The notes below the pieces were generated by a model, which was not told where the DNA came from, searched no databases, and saw only the letters and a program-made list of their open reading frames with translations. From NCBI RefSeq assembly GCF_030547685.1, contig NZ_JAUOQM010000044.1, forward strand, positions 135,637 through 199,636: a stretch of DNA of 64,000 nt. Direction: 5' to 3'. The stretch comes from Gilvimarinus sp. 2_MG-2023. Its GTDB lineage: Bacteria > Pseudomonadota > Gammaproteobacteria > Pseudomonadales > Cellvibrionaceae. Made by a program: the position numbers and the translations under genes. Below, one piece after another: positions 1 through 9,126 of the stretch (position 1 is its first letter; every line of letters starts with the position of its first letter).

Positions 1-2345
1 TTTTTGCCTACCCCGAGGCGGGGGAAACTAATGGCGAGCGAAAAAATTTAACCAACCAGGAATTTTTTGTTCGACTGGGGCAAAAACTTATTCAATCGCT
101 GGACACCCAAACCGCGGATGGCTTTGTGTTTAGGGTGGATATGCGACTGCGCCCGCACGGGCAAAGCGGGGCGCTGGTACAAAACTTTGATGCCCTGGAA
201 GGGTATTACCAGTCTCAGGGGCGCGACTGGGAGCGCTACGCCATGATTAAGGCCCGCCCCGTGGCTTGGACGGCGGGAGGCGAGGCGGCCTGTGATGAGT
301 TGATGAATATGCTGGCCCCCTTTACCTACCGCCAGTATGTGGACTTTGGTGCTATCGAAGCGCTGCGCGATATGAAGGGCCTGATTAACCGGCAAGTACA
401 GCGCAAAGGCATGGATATGGATGTAAAGCTGGGGGAAGGCGGCATCCGCGAGGTAGAGTTTGTGGTGCAGTTGTTCCAGCTTATTCGCGGCGGGCGCGAG
501 CTGGAGCTGCGCGAGCGCCAGGTGTGCAAATTGTTGCCCATGCTGGAGGCGCAGGGGTATCTGCCCGATGGCAGCGGTGTCGCACTGCACCGAGCGTATC
601 TCTTTTTACGCAATACCGAGCACGCTATACAAGGTTACCAGGATCGGCAAACTCAGTCGCTGCCGATGGACGAGCAAGGGCAGTTGCGTCTAGCCGTGGT
701 GATGGGCTTCGCCGACTGGCCGAGCTTTTTTACTGAACTCAACGCGGTGCGCACCACGGTTAACGAAGAGTTCCAGGCCGTGATCGCCGACCCCGATCAG
801 GAGCAGTCGCTGGATGATGGTGAGCTGAATGAGTGGCGTGCCTTATGGGATGAGTCACTGCACGGGGCCGAGGCGATAGAATTTTTGGCTGCCCAAGGCT
901 GCGACGATGGAAAAACGATACTGGCACTGTTGGATGGATTGAAAAACTCGCGACAGGTCATCGCGATGCAGGCCTCCAGTCGCAGTCGGTTGGATCAATT
1001 TGTGCCTAGGCTCTTAATTGGCCTTGCCGGCGAGTCAGACATAGCTTACGCCGATACGCTCAAGCGAATTTTGCCTTTTGTCGAGTCAGTGGCCCGGCGC
1101 AGCGCTTATTTAGTACTGCTGGTGGAAAACCCCACCGCGCTGGCTCAATTGGTACATTTGAGTGCGGCCAGCCCCTGGATTGCCGATCAGTTGGCCCAGC
1201 ACCCGATATTACTCGATGAGTTGCTGACGCCCGAGAGCCTCTACACGCCGCCCGATAAAGACGCCTTGGTGGATGAACTCAGGCGCGAATTGCTTAGGTT
1301 TGGCTGGGACGACTTGGAAGGTCATATGGAAACCCTGCGTTACTTTCGCAGCGCCCATGCCTTGCGGGTGGCGGCGAGTGAGGTGACCGGTGCCTTACCA
1401 CTGATGAAGGTGAGCGATTATTTAACAGATTTAGCTGAAGTTATCCTCGAGCATGTGCTGGCGCTGGCGTGGGAGCAAATGACCGCGCGCCACGGCTACC
1501 CGTGCACAGCTTCTGGCGAGGAGGAGCGAGAGCCGAATTTTATAGTGCTCGGTTACGGTAAGCTCGGCGGCATTGAGCTGGGACACGGTTCGGATTTGGA
1601 CTTGGTGTTTGTGCACGACAGTGATGCATCAGGCTCTACCAGTGGTGAAAAGTCGGTCGATAACCTGACGTTCTACACCCGCTTAGGGCAGAGGATTATC
1701 CACATATTGGATACGCAAACCATGTCGGGCAAGTTGTACGATGTCGATATGCGTTTGCGGCCGTCTGGGAACTCGGGCATGTTGGTGACCTCACTCGATG
1801 CGTTTGCGAAGTATCAGCGTACCGAGGCCTGGACCTGGGAGCATCAAGCGCTGGTGCGTGCCCGCGCGGTCGCCGGCAAAACAGACTTGGCGGACCGCTT
1901 TGCGCAGGTGCGCAGTGAGCTTTTATGTCAGCCGCGAGAAATCCAAAAGCTGCGCCAAGATGTGATCGAAATGCGCGAAAAAATGCGCGGGCACCTCGGT
2001 AGCGGTACAGATAGTGGCAAATTTCACCTCAAGCAGGACAGTGGTGGTATCGTCGATATCGAATTTATGGTTCAATACGCCGTTTTAGCGTGGGCCCAAA
2101 AAGCGCCCTCGCTCACCCGGTACACGGACAATATCCGCATACTCGAAACCCTTGAGAGTGAAGCATTGCTGACCGATCAAGCCGTTTCGCAATTGATTGA
2201 AGCCTACAAGGCCTATCGATCCACCGGTCACCGTCTTGCGCTACAGCGCCAAGAGGCGGTATTGCAAGGTAGCGACGTTTTCGCACAGGAGCGAGAGCAA
2301 GTTACTGGGCACTGGCGACAGTTGATGGTCGGCGCCACAAATTAA
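1..2345 (+). CDS. glnE: Glutamine synthetase adenylyltransferase/adenylyl-removing enzyme, 5' truncated by window
   Basis: This bifunctional enzyme adds AMP to glutamine synthetase and removes it, matching ammonia assimilation to nitrogen status. The reading frame is open from base 3 with no start in the window, so about 780 C-terminal residues of a roughly 950-980 residue protein are present. Two copies of the nucleotidyltransferase signature are visible. The tail of the N-terminal adenylyl-removase domain shows VDMRLRPHG near base 138. The C-terminal adenylyltransferase domain shows GYGKLGG and GSDLDLV (bases about 1552-1610), followed by VDMRLRPSG near 1746. The GSDLD part of the first domain lies outside the window. 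ilvE follows after a 62-nt gap on the same strand, so co-transcription is likely. The in-frame ATG at 138 is internal and not the true start. Confidence 0.97.
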   Translation, partial: FAYPEAGETNGERKNLTNQEFFVRLGQKLIQSLDTQTADGFVFRVDMRLRPHGQSGALVQNFDALEGYYQSQGRDWERYAMIKARPVAWTAGGEAACDELMNMLAPFTYRQYVDFGAIEALRDMKGLINRQVQRKGMDMDVKLGEGGIREVEFVVQLFQLIRGGRELELRERQVCKLLPMLEAQGYLPDGSGVALHRAYLFLRNTEHAIQGYQDRQTQSLPMDEQGQLRLAVVMGFADWPSFFTELNAVRTTVNEEFQAVIADPDQEQSLDDGELNEWRALWDESLHGAEAIEFLAAQGCDDGKTILALLDGLKNSRQVIAMQASSRSRLDQFVPRLLIGLAGESDIAYADTLKRILPFVESVARRSAYLVLLVENPTALAQLVHLSAASPWIADQLAQHPILLDELLTPESLYTPPDKDALVDELRRELLRFGWDDLEGHMETLRYFRSAHALRVAASEVTGALPLMKVSDYLTDLAEVILEHVLALAWEQMTARHGYPCTASGEEEREPNFIVLGYGKLGGIELGHGSDLDLVFVHDSDASGSTSGEKSVDNLTFYTRLGQRIIHILDTQTMSGKLYDVDMRLRPSGNSGMLVTSLDAFAKYQRTEAWTWEHQALVRARAVAGKTDLADRFAQVRSELLCQPREIQKLRQDVIEMREKMRGHLGSGTDSGKFHLKQDSGGIVDIEFMVQYAVLAWAQKAPSLTRYTDNIRILETLESEALLTDQAVSQLIEAYKAYRSTGHRLALQRQEAVLQGSDVFAQEREQVTGHWRQLMVGATN

Positions 2346-2407
2346 TGGGCGTGCTAACGAGCATCGACCTTTCCCCGAATGATAATTGAACTGTTTAGGA
2401 GTTGGCT

Positions 2408-3337
2408 ATGTCACTTGCCGATCGCGATGGCGTAATTTGGCTGGATGGCGAACTGGTACCTTGGCGCGATGCACGGGTGCATGTACTGACCCACACCCTG
2501 CATTACGGCATGGGCGTGTTCGAAGGCGTGCGTGCCTATGAAACCGCAGAAGATGGCACTTGTATTTTCCGTCTGCAAGAGCACACCGATCGTTTGTTCC
2601 GCTCGGCGCATATCATGCGCATGAAAATGCCTTTTGCCAAAGATGTGTTAAACGAAGCGCAGAAACTGGTGGTGCGTGAAAATGGCTTGCACGAAAGCTA
2701 TTTGCGTCCCATGGTATTTTACGGTTCAGAAGGCATGGGCCTGCGAGCCGATAACTTAAAAACCCACGTTATGGTTGCCGCCTGGGACTGGCCCTCGTAT
2801 ATGTCGCCGGAAGCGCGTGACTTGGGTATAAAAGTGCGCACCTCAAGCTATACCCGCCATCACGTGAATATATCCATGTGTAAGGCCAAGGCAAACGGCC
2901 ACTACATTAATTCATTGTTAGCCCTGCAAGAAGCTTTGGATAGCGGCTGTGAAGAAGCCTTGTTGCTGGATAACGAAGGTTATGTGGCCGAAGGCAGTGG
3001 CGAAAACGTCTTTTTGATTCGCGACAAAATTATCTACACCCCAGAGCTGACCTCTTGCCTGGATGGTATTACCCGTAACACCATCTTCAATTTGGCTGCC
3101 GAGTGTGGATACGAGGTGCGGGAAAAACGCATTACCCGCGACGAAGTCTACGTGGCCGACGAAGTTTTCTTTACCGGCACCGCAGCTGAGGTTCTGCCTA
3201 TTCGCGAGCTGGATGGCCGCATGATTGGTGAAGGCAAACGCGGCCCTATGACCACCGAGTTGCAAGCGCTGTATTTCGATGCTGTTAAAGGACGTTTGCC
3301 CCAGCATAAAGATTGGTTGGCACCGGTAAAATCGTAA
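2408..3337 (+). CDS. ilvE: Branched-chain amino acid aminotransferase
   Basis: A PLP-dependent fold-type IV transaminase that interconverts leucine, isoleucine and valine with their 2-oxo acids, using glutamate/2-oxoglutarate. It has 309 residues, the usual length. Visible signatures are HYGMGVFEG near the N-terminus, the PLP-lysine segment CKAKANGHYINS, and EGSGENVF near residue 200. The start is placed at ATG 2408 because AGGAG at 2397-2401 sits 6 nt upstream. An in-frame TTG at 2402 would leave almost no spacing. It follows glnE directly, the gene order known in Pseudomonas. No terminator-like hairpin was found after it. Confidence 0.96.
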   Translation: MSLADRDGVIWLDGELVPWRDARVHVLTHTLHYGMGVFEGVRAYETAEDGTCIFRLQEHTDRLFRSAHIMRMKMPFAKDVLNEAQKLVVRENGLHESYLRPMVFYGSEGMGLRADNLKTHVMVAAWDWPSYMSPEARDLGIKVRTSSYTRHHVNISMCKAKANGHYINSLLALQEALDSGCEEALLLDNEGYVAEGSGENVFLIRDKIIYTPELTSCLDGITRNTIFNLAAECGYEVREKRITRDEVYVADEVFFTGTAAEVLPIRELDGRMIGEGKRGPMTTELQALYFDAVKGRLPQHKDWLAPVKS

Positions 3338-3915
3338 TTGGCCTGAAAAGCTTGTCAGTGTGACGTTGTAAATCTACCCCCATTGATGATGGGCGAGCAC
3401 AATGGCAAGCTCTTTCGAGTCCGGTTTTCTGATATTGGGGCAGCACAGAAGCTCTTATGCTGAAAGTCTGAATTTGTGAGTCTACACCTTAGGTGATGAT
3501 GCTTAGCGGTGTATTTTTTGTGCTGCCTTGATCGGTGCAGTGGTGTAAATAACTCAACAGGGATTTTAAATTGAGTGCGCCGCAGGCGCGGTAAGTCGAG
3601 CAACTCGCTGGCATATTGGGAGATACAAATTTTAGGTTTTGGCTAACTTGATATGGCAGTCACTGAGCAAGGCTTACCCGTGAGTCGAGCGGATAAATTC
3701 AAAACGCCAGTCATATTCGTACATTCGCAAGATGTCATTGTTCCGCTTAGGCAGCCATTAACCCTGTACCAAGCCCTAAAAAGTTGGTAAATAAGTGCAG
3801 TGAGTGGAGTTGAAAGGCGATGATCATTATTTGCCTTAAGGTGAAACCCGCCTAAAGGCGCTTAACGCAATCATTGCGTTTGTGCGCAAGCATATCTAAT
3901 TACTAAAAGGCTATT
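3338..3915. other. ilvE-msbA intergenic region
   Basis: This 578-nt stretch has no intact gene. Its right half (3647-3899) is the hydrolase remnant. The left half shows no convincing open frame, promoter or terminator. A minus-strand frame at 3355-3603 has an unremarkable composition and no Shine-Dalgarno, and was not accepted. The msbA ribosome site AAAAGG lies at the far right, about 6 nt before ATG 3916. Confidence 0.6.
3647..3899 (+). pseudogene. Decayed C-terminus of an alpha/beta hydrolase (S9-peptidase-like)
   Basis: Reading this stretch in two frames gives a recognisable hydrolase tail. Frame 3647-3788 reads TEQGLP, then ADKFKTPVIFVHSQD, then VPLRQPLTLYQALK before a TAA. After a one-base frame change, 3804-3899 reads VELKGDDHYLP, an in-frame TAA at 3837, then GETRLKALNAIIAFVRKHI and a stop. 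This is the pattern 'TPVLxxHGxxDxxVP ... LExGDHxLS ... TRLxAxxxxxxFLxKHL' of prolyl-oligopeptidase-type hydrolases, keeping the Asp and His ends of the catalytic triad. At least one frameshift and two stops show that it is not functional. Upstream, to about 3355, there are short peptide-like stretches (for example EHNGKLFRV near 3390) that may be more of the same gene, but this is uncertain. Confidence 0.6.
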
Positions 3916-5691
3916 ATGTCTACTTCGGATATTCAATCACCGAACAAAACTTCGGATACTGGCTCGCTTAGGGTCTACCTGCGTTTGCTTGCCTATATCA
4001 AACCACATTGGTTAAGTTTTTTAATCAGCGTGTTGGGTTTTATTGTGTACTCCGCCTCACAGCCTGCCATGGCGCAGTATATGGAGTATTTGCTTAATTT
4101 TATTGAAGCCGAGGCGCGTGGCCCCTTGTGGCAACCATCGGTCATTATCGTCGCTATTATTTTTGTAAGGGGTTTGGGCGGCTTTGTTGGCAATTTTTAT
4201 ATCGCCAAAGTTTCTTTTCGAATTGTTGATACATTGCGGGTGAAACTGTTTAACCACATGGTGTACCTGCCAGGTGAGTTTTATGAGCGCAACGATTCGG
4301 GCCAGTTAATCTCGTTGATTAACTTTAATATCAATAATGTAACCACCGCCTCCACTCAGGCTTTAAAAACAATCATACGCGAAGGCACAACCGTTGTGGC
4401 GTTGTTGAGTTACCTGTTTTATAAAGACTGGGTGCTGACTTTGTTGATGATGGGAGTGGTGCCCGTTATTGCTGTGCTAGTGGGCTTTGTGGGTAAGCGC
4501 TTGCGCCGACTTAGTTCCAAGGTGCAGCACAGTATGGGGGATATTACTCAGGTCACCTCCGAAATGGTCAGCGGTTACCGAGTGATGCGTAGCTTCGGCG
4601 GTGAAGAATATGAAAAAAATCGCTTTGCCGGTGCCAGTTGGCGCAATTATTTGCAGAATATGAAAATTGTATTGACCTCCACACTCAATACCCCATTAAT
4701 TCAAATATTAATTTCACTGTCCATGGCAAGCCTGTTATGGGTGGCTTTGGGGCAAATGCAAATTCAGGATGCAGGTGCTTTTGTGGCCTATTTTCTTGCG
4801 GTTGGTATGGTGCTTAAACCCATGCGCCAGTTGAGTGAAACTGTGCCTTTGATACAAAAAGGCGTGGCGGCGGCCGACAGCATTTTCCAAGTGTTGGATG
4901 AGGCAACGGAGTCAGATACGGGCGATTTGGTGCCAAAAACTGTTCACGGACGGGTCGAATTTAAGGATTTGAGCTTTCGTTATCGGGGCAGTGATCGCGA
5001 GGCGTTAAAAAATATCAATTTAACGGTGGAGCCGGGCCAGGTGGTGGCGCTGGTAGGACGATCCGGCAGTGGTAAGTCAACGCTGGTAAGTTTGTTGGCA
5101 CGCTTTTACAGTGGCGCCCAGGGCCGTATTTTGGTTGATGGCGCCGATATAACAGAGTTTTCTTTGCGAGGGTTGCGCGCCCAAATTGCTTTAGTGACTC
5201 AGCAAGTGGTGCTTTTTAACGACACCGTGGCCAATAACATTGCCTACGGCGCTCTCGATACGGCGACAGAGGCAGACATTAAACAGGCTGCCGATCTTGC
5301 CTTCGCGACTGAGTTTATCGAACAATTACCGCAAGGCTTTAACAGTTTTATAGGTGAGAGCGGATCAAAATTGTCTGGTGGCCAGCGTCAGCGTTTGGCA
5401 ATTGCTCGCGCCATTTTAAAAGATGCCCCTATTTTAATCTTGGATGAAGCTACCTCTGCACTCGATAATGAGTCTGAGCGCTATATTCAAAATGCCTTGG
5501 AGTCAGTTTCTAAGGGGCGTACTACCTTTGTTGTCGCACACCGCTTGTCCACGATTGAAAAAGCCAATCTGATTGTGGTGATGGATCAAGGAGAGGTTGT
5601 GGAGTCAGGGACCCATGCAGAATTAATAGCGAAGCAGGGGTATTATGCAAGGCTACAAAGTGCCAATCAGTCTGATTCCTTGACTCTATAA
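3916..5691 (+). CDS. msbA: Lipid A export ABC transporter, ATPase/permease
   Basis: A 591-residue half-transporter fusing a six-helix membrane domain (about residues 25-320) to one ATP-binding domain (about 350-585). As a homodimer in the inner membrane it flips core-lipid A to the periplasmic face. Walker A is GRSGSGKST, the ABC signature LSGGQRQR, and Walker B ILILDEATSALD, with the H-loop His in VVAHRLST. AAAAGG lies 6-7 nt before the ATG. The neighbouring LPS genes favour MsbA over a peptide or drug exporter of the same superfamily. It converges with ugd across a hairpin at 5781-5807. Confidence 0.93.
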   Translation: MSTSDIQSPNKTSDTGSLRVYLRLLAYIKPHWLSFLISVLGFIVYSASQPAMAQYMEYLLNFIEAEARGPLWQPSVIIVAIIFVRGLGGFVGNFYIAKVSFRIVDTLRVKLFNHMVYLPGEFYERNDSGQLISLINFNINNVTTASTQALKTIIREGTTVVALLSYLFYKDWVLTLLMMGVVPVIAVLVGFVGKRLRRLSSKVQHSMGDITQVTSEMVSGYRVMRSFGGEEYEKNRFAGASWRNYLQNMKIVLTSTLNTPLIQILISLSMASLLWVALGQMQIQDAGAFVAYFLAVGMVLKPMRQLSETVPLIQKGVAAADSIFQVLDEATESDTGDLVPKTVHGRVEFKDLSFRYRGSDREALKNINLTVEPGQVVALVGRSGSGKSTLVSLLARFYSGAQGRILVDGADITEFSLRGLRAQIALVTQQVVLFNDTVANNIAYGALDTATEADIKQAADLAFATEFIEQLPQGFNSFIGESGSKLSGGQRQRLAIARAILKDAPILILDEATSALDNESERYIQNALESVSKGRTTFVVAHRLSTIEKANLIVVMDQGEVVESGTHAELIAKQGYYARLQSANQSDSLTL

Positions 5692-5780
5692 GCAATGAGC
5701 GGGCATGAAAAGTTTGATGATGATGGGCATTTTATTTTTTAATTGACCAAATACGACTGCTATTTGCGCCACGATTGAGT

Positions 5781-5807
5781 CCCCACCTATGGTTTGCATA
5801 GGTGGGG
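5781..5807. terminator. Hairpin between convergent msbA and ugd
   Basis: CCCCACCTATG (5781-5791) pairs perfectly with CATAGGTGGGG (5797-5807) around a 5-nt loop. No T-tract follows on either strand, so intrinsic termination is plausible but not certain. Its place between two convergent genes supports a transcript-end role. Confidence 0.55.
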
Positions 5808-5824
5808 GCAAAAAGAGCGACGCT

Positions 5825-7150
5825 TTAGCGCTCTCCTCTCCCAATACAATAGTAAGTAAACCCTTTCGCTGTCATCCGGCTAGGATCATATAAGTTGCGC
5901 CCATCAAACACGATTGGGTTTGTCAGCTCTTTTTGAATTAGGTCAAAGTCCGGTGAGCGAAAGGCCTGCCATTCGGTCATAATAATCAAGGCGTCGGCGC
6001 CGTGTAGTGCGCTTTCTTTGGTGCCGCATAAGCGCAGACTTTGTGAGTTGCCATAAGCATGTTGAATCTGCTCCATGGCCTCGGGGTCGTAGGCCTGCAC
6101 CTTGGCGCCGGCCTCCCAAAGTGCCTCCATTACCACCCGCGCTGGGGCTTCACGAATATCATCGGTATTGGGTTTAAAGGCCAGTCCCCACAACGCAAAA
6201 GTTTTACCGTTTACGTCGCCATAATGCTTCAATATTTTTTGCACTACAATTTGTTTTTGCGCGGCGTTACGTTGCTCTACTGCTTTAAGCAACAAGCTAT
6301 CAAAGCCAATATCGTCCGCTGTACGAATCAGTGCCTGTACGTCTTTGGGAAAGCATGAGCCACCGTAGCCCGCGCCGGGGTAAATAAATTGGTAGCCGAT
6401 GCGCGGGTCGCTGCCTATGCCCTGTCGTACCGCTTCAATATCGGCGCCCAGGCGGTCGGATAGATTGGCAATTTCGTTAATAAAGCTGATTTTGGTGGCC
6501 AGCATGCAGTTGGCGGCGTACTTGGTCAGCTCAGCGCTGCGCACGTCCATTACCATTACTTTGCCGTGTTTGCGCTCAAAGGGTGCGTACAGCTCACGCA
6601 TGACTTCTTCGGCGTAGTTGCTATGGGTGCCGATAATAATCCGGTCGGGGCTCATACAGTCGTGCACGGCCGAGCCTTCTTTTAAAAACTCGGGGTTCGA
6701 GACCACATCAAAGGCAATATCTTCGTCCCGTGCCTTGAGTGCCTCGGCGACACTGATTTGCACCTTATCTGCCGTACCGACAGGCACAGTGGATTTGTTC
6801 ACAATAACCTTGCGTTCGGTCATATGCTCGCCAATGGTCTTGGCGACCGCCAGCACATGTTTTAAATCGGCCGAGCCGTCTTCATCTGGCGGGGTGCCCA
6901 CGGCGGTGAAAATGATCTGTCCATGGTTAACACCCAAAGTGTGATCGGTGGTAAATTCTAGTCGTCCCGCCTTAGAGTTTTCAATGACAAGTTCTTCCAG
7001 TCCTGGCTCGTAAATCGGCACATGCCCTTGGTTAAGCTGCGCTACCTTATTCTCGTCCAGGTCTACGCAAATAACATTGTTGCCCATCTCGGCCAATACG
7101 GCCCCCTGAACCAAGCCGACATAACCGGTGCCAAAAATCGTAATCTTCAC
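5825..7150 (-). CDS. ugd: UDP-glucose 6-dehydrogenase
   Basis: Oxidises UDP-glucose to UDP-glucuronate with two NAD+. It is 441 residues from a GTG start at 7150. This start is chosen because the protein then opens [12 protein letters not shown], the standard NAD-binding glycine motif, with AAAGGG a short way upstream. A TTG start 24 nt further up would add eight atypical residues. The catalytic cysteine is in [12 protein letters not shown], and the NVFSNPEF-type segment appears as [13 protein letters not shown]-glucuronate is the substrate of the epimerase encoded at 12435-13442, so the two form a UDP-galacturonate pathway on opposite edges of the polysaccharide block. Confidence 0.95.
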   Translation of the reverse strand: MKITIFGTGYVGLVQGAVLAEMGNNVICVDLDENKVAQLNQGHVPIYEPGLEELVIENSKAGRLEFTTDHTLGVNHGQIIFTAVGTPPDEDGSADLKHVLAVAKTIGEHMTERKVIVNKSTVPVGTADKVQISVAEALKARDEDIAFDVVSNPEFLKEGSAVHDCMSPDRIIIGTHSNYAEEVMRELYAPFERKHGKVMVMDVRSAELTKYAANCMLATKISFINEIANLSDRLGADIEAVRQGIGSDPRIGYQFIYPGAGYGGSCFPKDVQALIRTADDIGFDSLLLKAVEQRNAAQKQIVVQKILKHYGDVNGKTFALWGLAFKPNTDDIREAPARVVMEALWEAGAKVQAYDPEAMEQIQHAYGNSQSLRLCGTKESALHGADALIIMTEWQAFRSPDFDLIQKELTNPIVFDGRNLYDPSRMTAKGFTYYCIGRGER

Positions 7151-8121
7151 AGTGAGCCCTTTAAGATTGTGCAATTTGTTGCGTCATATTACCGATTGGT
7201 AAACTCTGCGCAAGCCAAAAATAGAAGGTAAGAGCGAAATGTGACAAAAATATGTCAAATGCAGCACTTGGGCATGATTACTGACTCATTCCCCTGCTTT
7301 AGCGGGGTAAATAAGTTGTGGGTTATGTGGTGATTTTTGATAACGGGGTGTAGTGGCCTCTTTTGGTACTTTAGCATCGTAATTTATAGTAGCTTGACCA
7401 GAGTTGCAGGCTTATAAAATAAAGTGATTGGCAGGTTCCGGGTTGTTATAGCTTTAAATCGGCCTTGATATACTCCAGATTAAATCCAATTTCCAAATAA
7501 AATGGATTTGATAATTTATGATCTTTGTCGTGGGGTGGTTTCTTTATGTCTACGAACTTGCTTGATTAACAAATCTCCTTTTGATGGGCTCTCTAAGGTT
7601 TAGTCATTGGTGATCGAGGTGTGGCATTTGTAATGCACTTTGTTTTTTTGAGGCCTCTGGCGGGCGGGCAGCTATTTAGTGGTTGAGGCTGTTTACGGGG
7701 TGAACGATAGTCAAATGTTGGCCCTGCAGGTTAATATATATCCGGCTTTGCCCCATTGTTTTTCTGCGAATTTAAGGGCCTTACTCGACAGTCGAGTGAT
7801 GGCTTCTGTCGGTTGCTTACACTTTAGCCCACTTCATGATTAACCTTGTTTACGATAAATTATACTTGTTCAGCGGCGTGTTCAAGATCAGTGGTAGGGG
7901 GGGGCACCAATATTGGCCTTAAAATGCACTCGCTATAAGTCACAAAAAGGTACCGCTCTAGATTAGCATGGGCTAATGACGGTGATACAATAGCGAACTC
8001 CGCCACTTGTTTGGTGACATCTAGACGCGCAAAACTGTCGTATGTTGCCGTGATGATATTGGCGTGGGATTCATTAATGACGCTCACCCCCGGATGGTGG
8101 CCAAACCCAGGAGCAATCTGC
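7151..8121. other. Long non-coding interval upstream of ugd and the GT2 gene
   Basis: About 970 nt, visibly AT-richer than its neighbours, separate divergent ugd and the GT2 gene. No credible gene was found; a 95-codon minus-strand frame at 7860-8147 runs against the ribosome site of the GT2 gene and looks like a shadow. Possible regulatory elements are an inverted repeat TGACA-N6-TGTCA (7242-7257) 92 nt upstream of ugd, a perfect 15-nt palindrome ACTCGACaGTCGAGT (7783-7797), and a G8 tract (7897-7904). The interval probably holds promoters for both genes; none was assigned with confidence. Confidence 0.5.
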
Positions 8122-8934
8122 TTGAAGCTCACCGTAATTATGACCACCTACAACTCGCCCGAATGGTTAGAAAAAGTGTTGTGGGGTTACAGCGTACAGA
8201 CGCACAAAGATTTCGATATTGTTATTGGTGATGACGGTTCAACCGAGCAAACCCGGGAGACAATCGACCGGCTCCGCCGCGACACTGGTTTGACGATCAC
8301 CCATTTGTGGCAAGAAGATGAAGGCTTTCGTAAGTGCCGAATTCTCAATAAATGCATACGCGAGGCGTCGTCAGAATACTTGGTGTTTACCGACGGTGAT
8401 TGCATACCTCGTAGCGATTTCTTGGCGGTGCATGCCAGTCGGGCCAAACCCGGTACCTACCTGTCGGGTGGCTATCATAAGTTGCCAATGAGCACGAGCC
8501 AGGCTATCACCCAAGATGATATTGTTGCTGGGCGCTGTTTTGAGCTTGCCTGGCTAAAATCCCACGGGCTGGCCTCGAGCCATAAGAACCTTAAGCTGAC
8601 GGCCACGCCGTTTCAGGCGTCTATTTTGAATAGCATTACTCCAACCGCTTGTAACTTCAAAGGCTCTAATGGGTCGGTTTGGAAGCAAGACGCTCTCGCG
8701 GTGAACGGATTTGATGAGCGCATGCCCTGGGGCGGGCTGGATAGGGAGTTTGGAGTGCGCCTGACCAATTCGGGTATTCGGCCTAAGCATGTTCGTTACG
8801 ACGCCATCGTTGTGCACCTCGATCATGCCCGCGGCTATAAATCACCCGAGCAAGTGGCGCAAAACAAGGCGTTGCGGATCAAAAGTGAAAGAGAGAAGTT
8901 GACGCGTACCGATTATGGGATTGCTCAGTTATGA
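8122..8934 (+). CDS. Glycosyltransferase family 2, probable LPS/surface glycan sugar transfer
   Basis: A 270-residue GT-A-fold transferase. The N-terminus reads LTVIMTTYN, then GDDGS at about residue 38, and the metal-binding DxD is FTDGDC at about residue 90. The C-terminal part has WGGLDREFGVRL, the galactosyltransferase-like acceptor segment seen in LPS and chondroitin-type GT2 enzymes. The start is set at TTG 8122 because AGGAG at 8109-8113 lies 8 nt upstream and the GT2 fold begins at once; a longer frame from 8011 adds 37 residues without homology. Donor and acceptor sugars cannot be told from sequence. A GCCCCC/GGGGGC inverted repeat with a 15-nt loop follows the stop. Confidence 0.85.
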   Translation: MKLTVIMTTYNSPEWLEKVLWGYSVQTHKDFDIVIGDDGSTEQTRETIDRLRRDTGLTITHLWQEDEGFRKCRILNKCIREASSEYLVFTDGDCIPRSDFLAVHASRAKPGTYLSGGYHKLPMSTSQAITQDDIVAGRCFELAWLKSHGLASSHKNLKLTATPFQASILNSITPTACNFKGSNGSVWKQDALAVNGFDERMPWGGLDREFGVRLTNSGIRPKHVRYDAIVVHLDHARGYKSPEQVAQNKALRIKSEREKLTRTDYGIAQL

Positions 8935-9126
8935 GCCCCCTTTGATGATTAGTATGGGGGCGGGCAGCTCACTGCCAAGCTAAGGGGCTGAGCATTTCTT
9001 TTGTGTGAATCCGTGTCCAACAAAGGACTCTACAGCTGAGTGCCCTGAATGGCGAGGCACGCACAGTGCAGTAGATTGATTATTCGGTAGTTGGCCGTAT
9101 CATGTTGATTTTGAGCGTCCACCTCT

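Noticed and set aside
3355..3603. 82-codon minus-strand frame between ilvE and msbA
   Set aside because: No ribosome site, no recognisable motif, and partly opposite a plus-strand pseudogene region.
3864..3880. Perfect 17-nt palindrome AACGCAATcATTGCGTT before msbA, operator-like
   Set aside because: It lies inside the decayed hydrolase C-terminus (codons for LNAIIAF), so coding ancestry explains it well enough.
8011..8121. 37-residue N-terminal extension of the GT2 gene
   Set aside because: The GT2 fold starts at TTG 8122 behind a strong AGGAG; the extension has no homology-like features.
7860..8147. 95-codon minus-strand frame upstream of the GT2 gene
   Set aside because: It overlaps the start and ribosome site of the GT2 gene on the other strand and has no recognisable family.
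8935..8961. GCCCCC/GGGGGC inverted repeat after the GT2 gene as a terminator
   Set aside because: The 15-nt loop and absence of a T-tract make it too weak to call.
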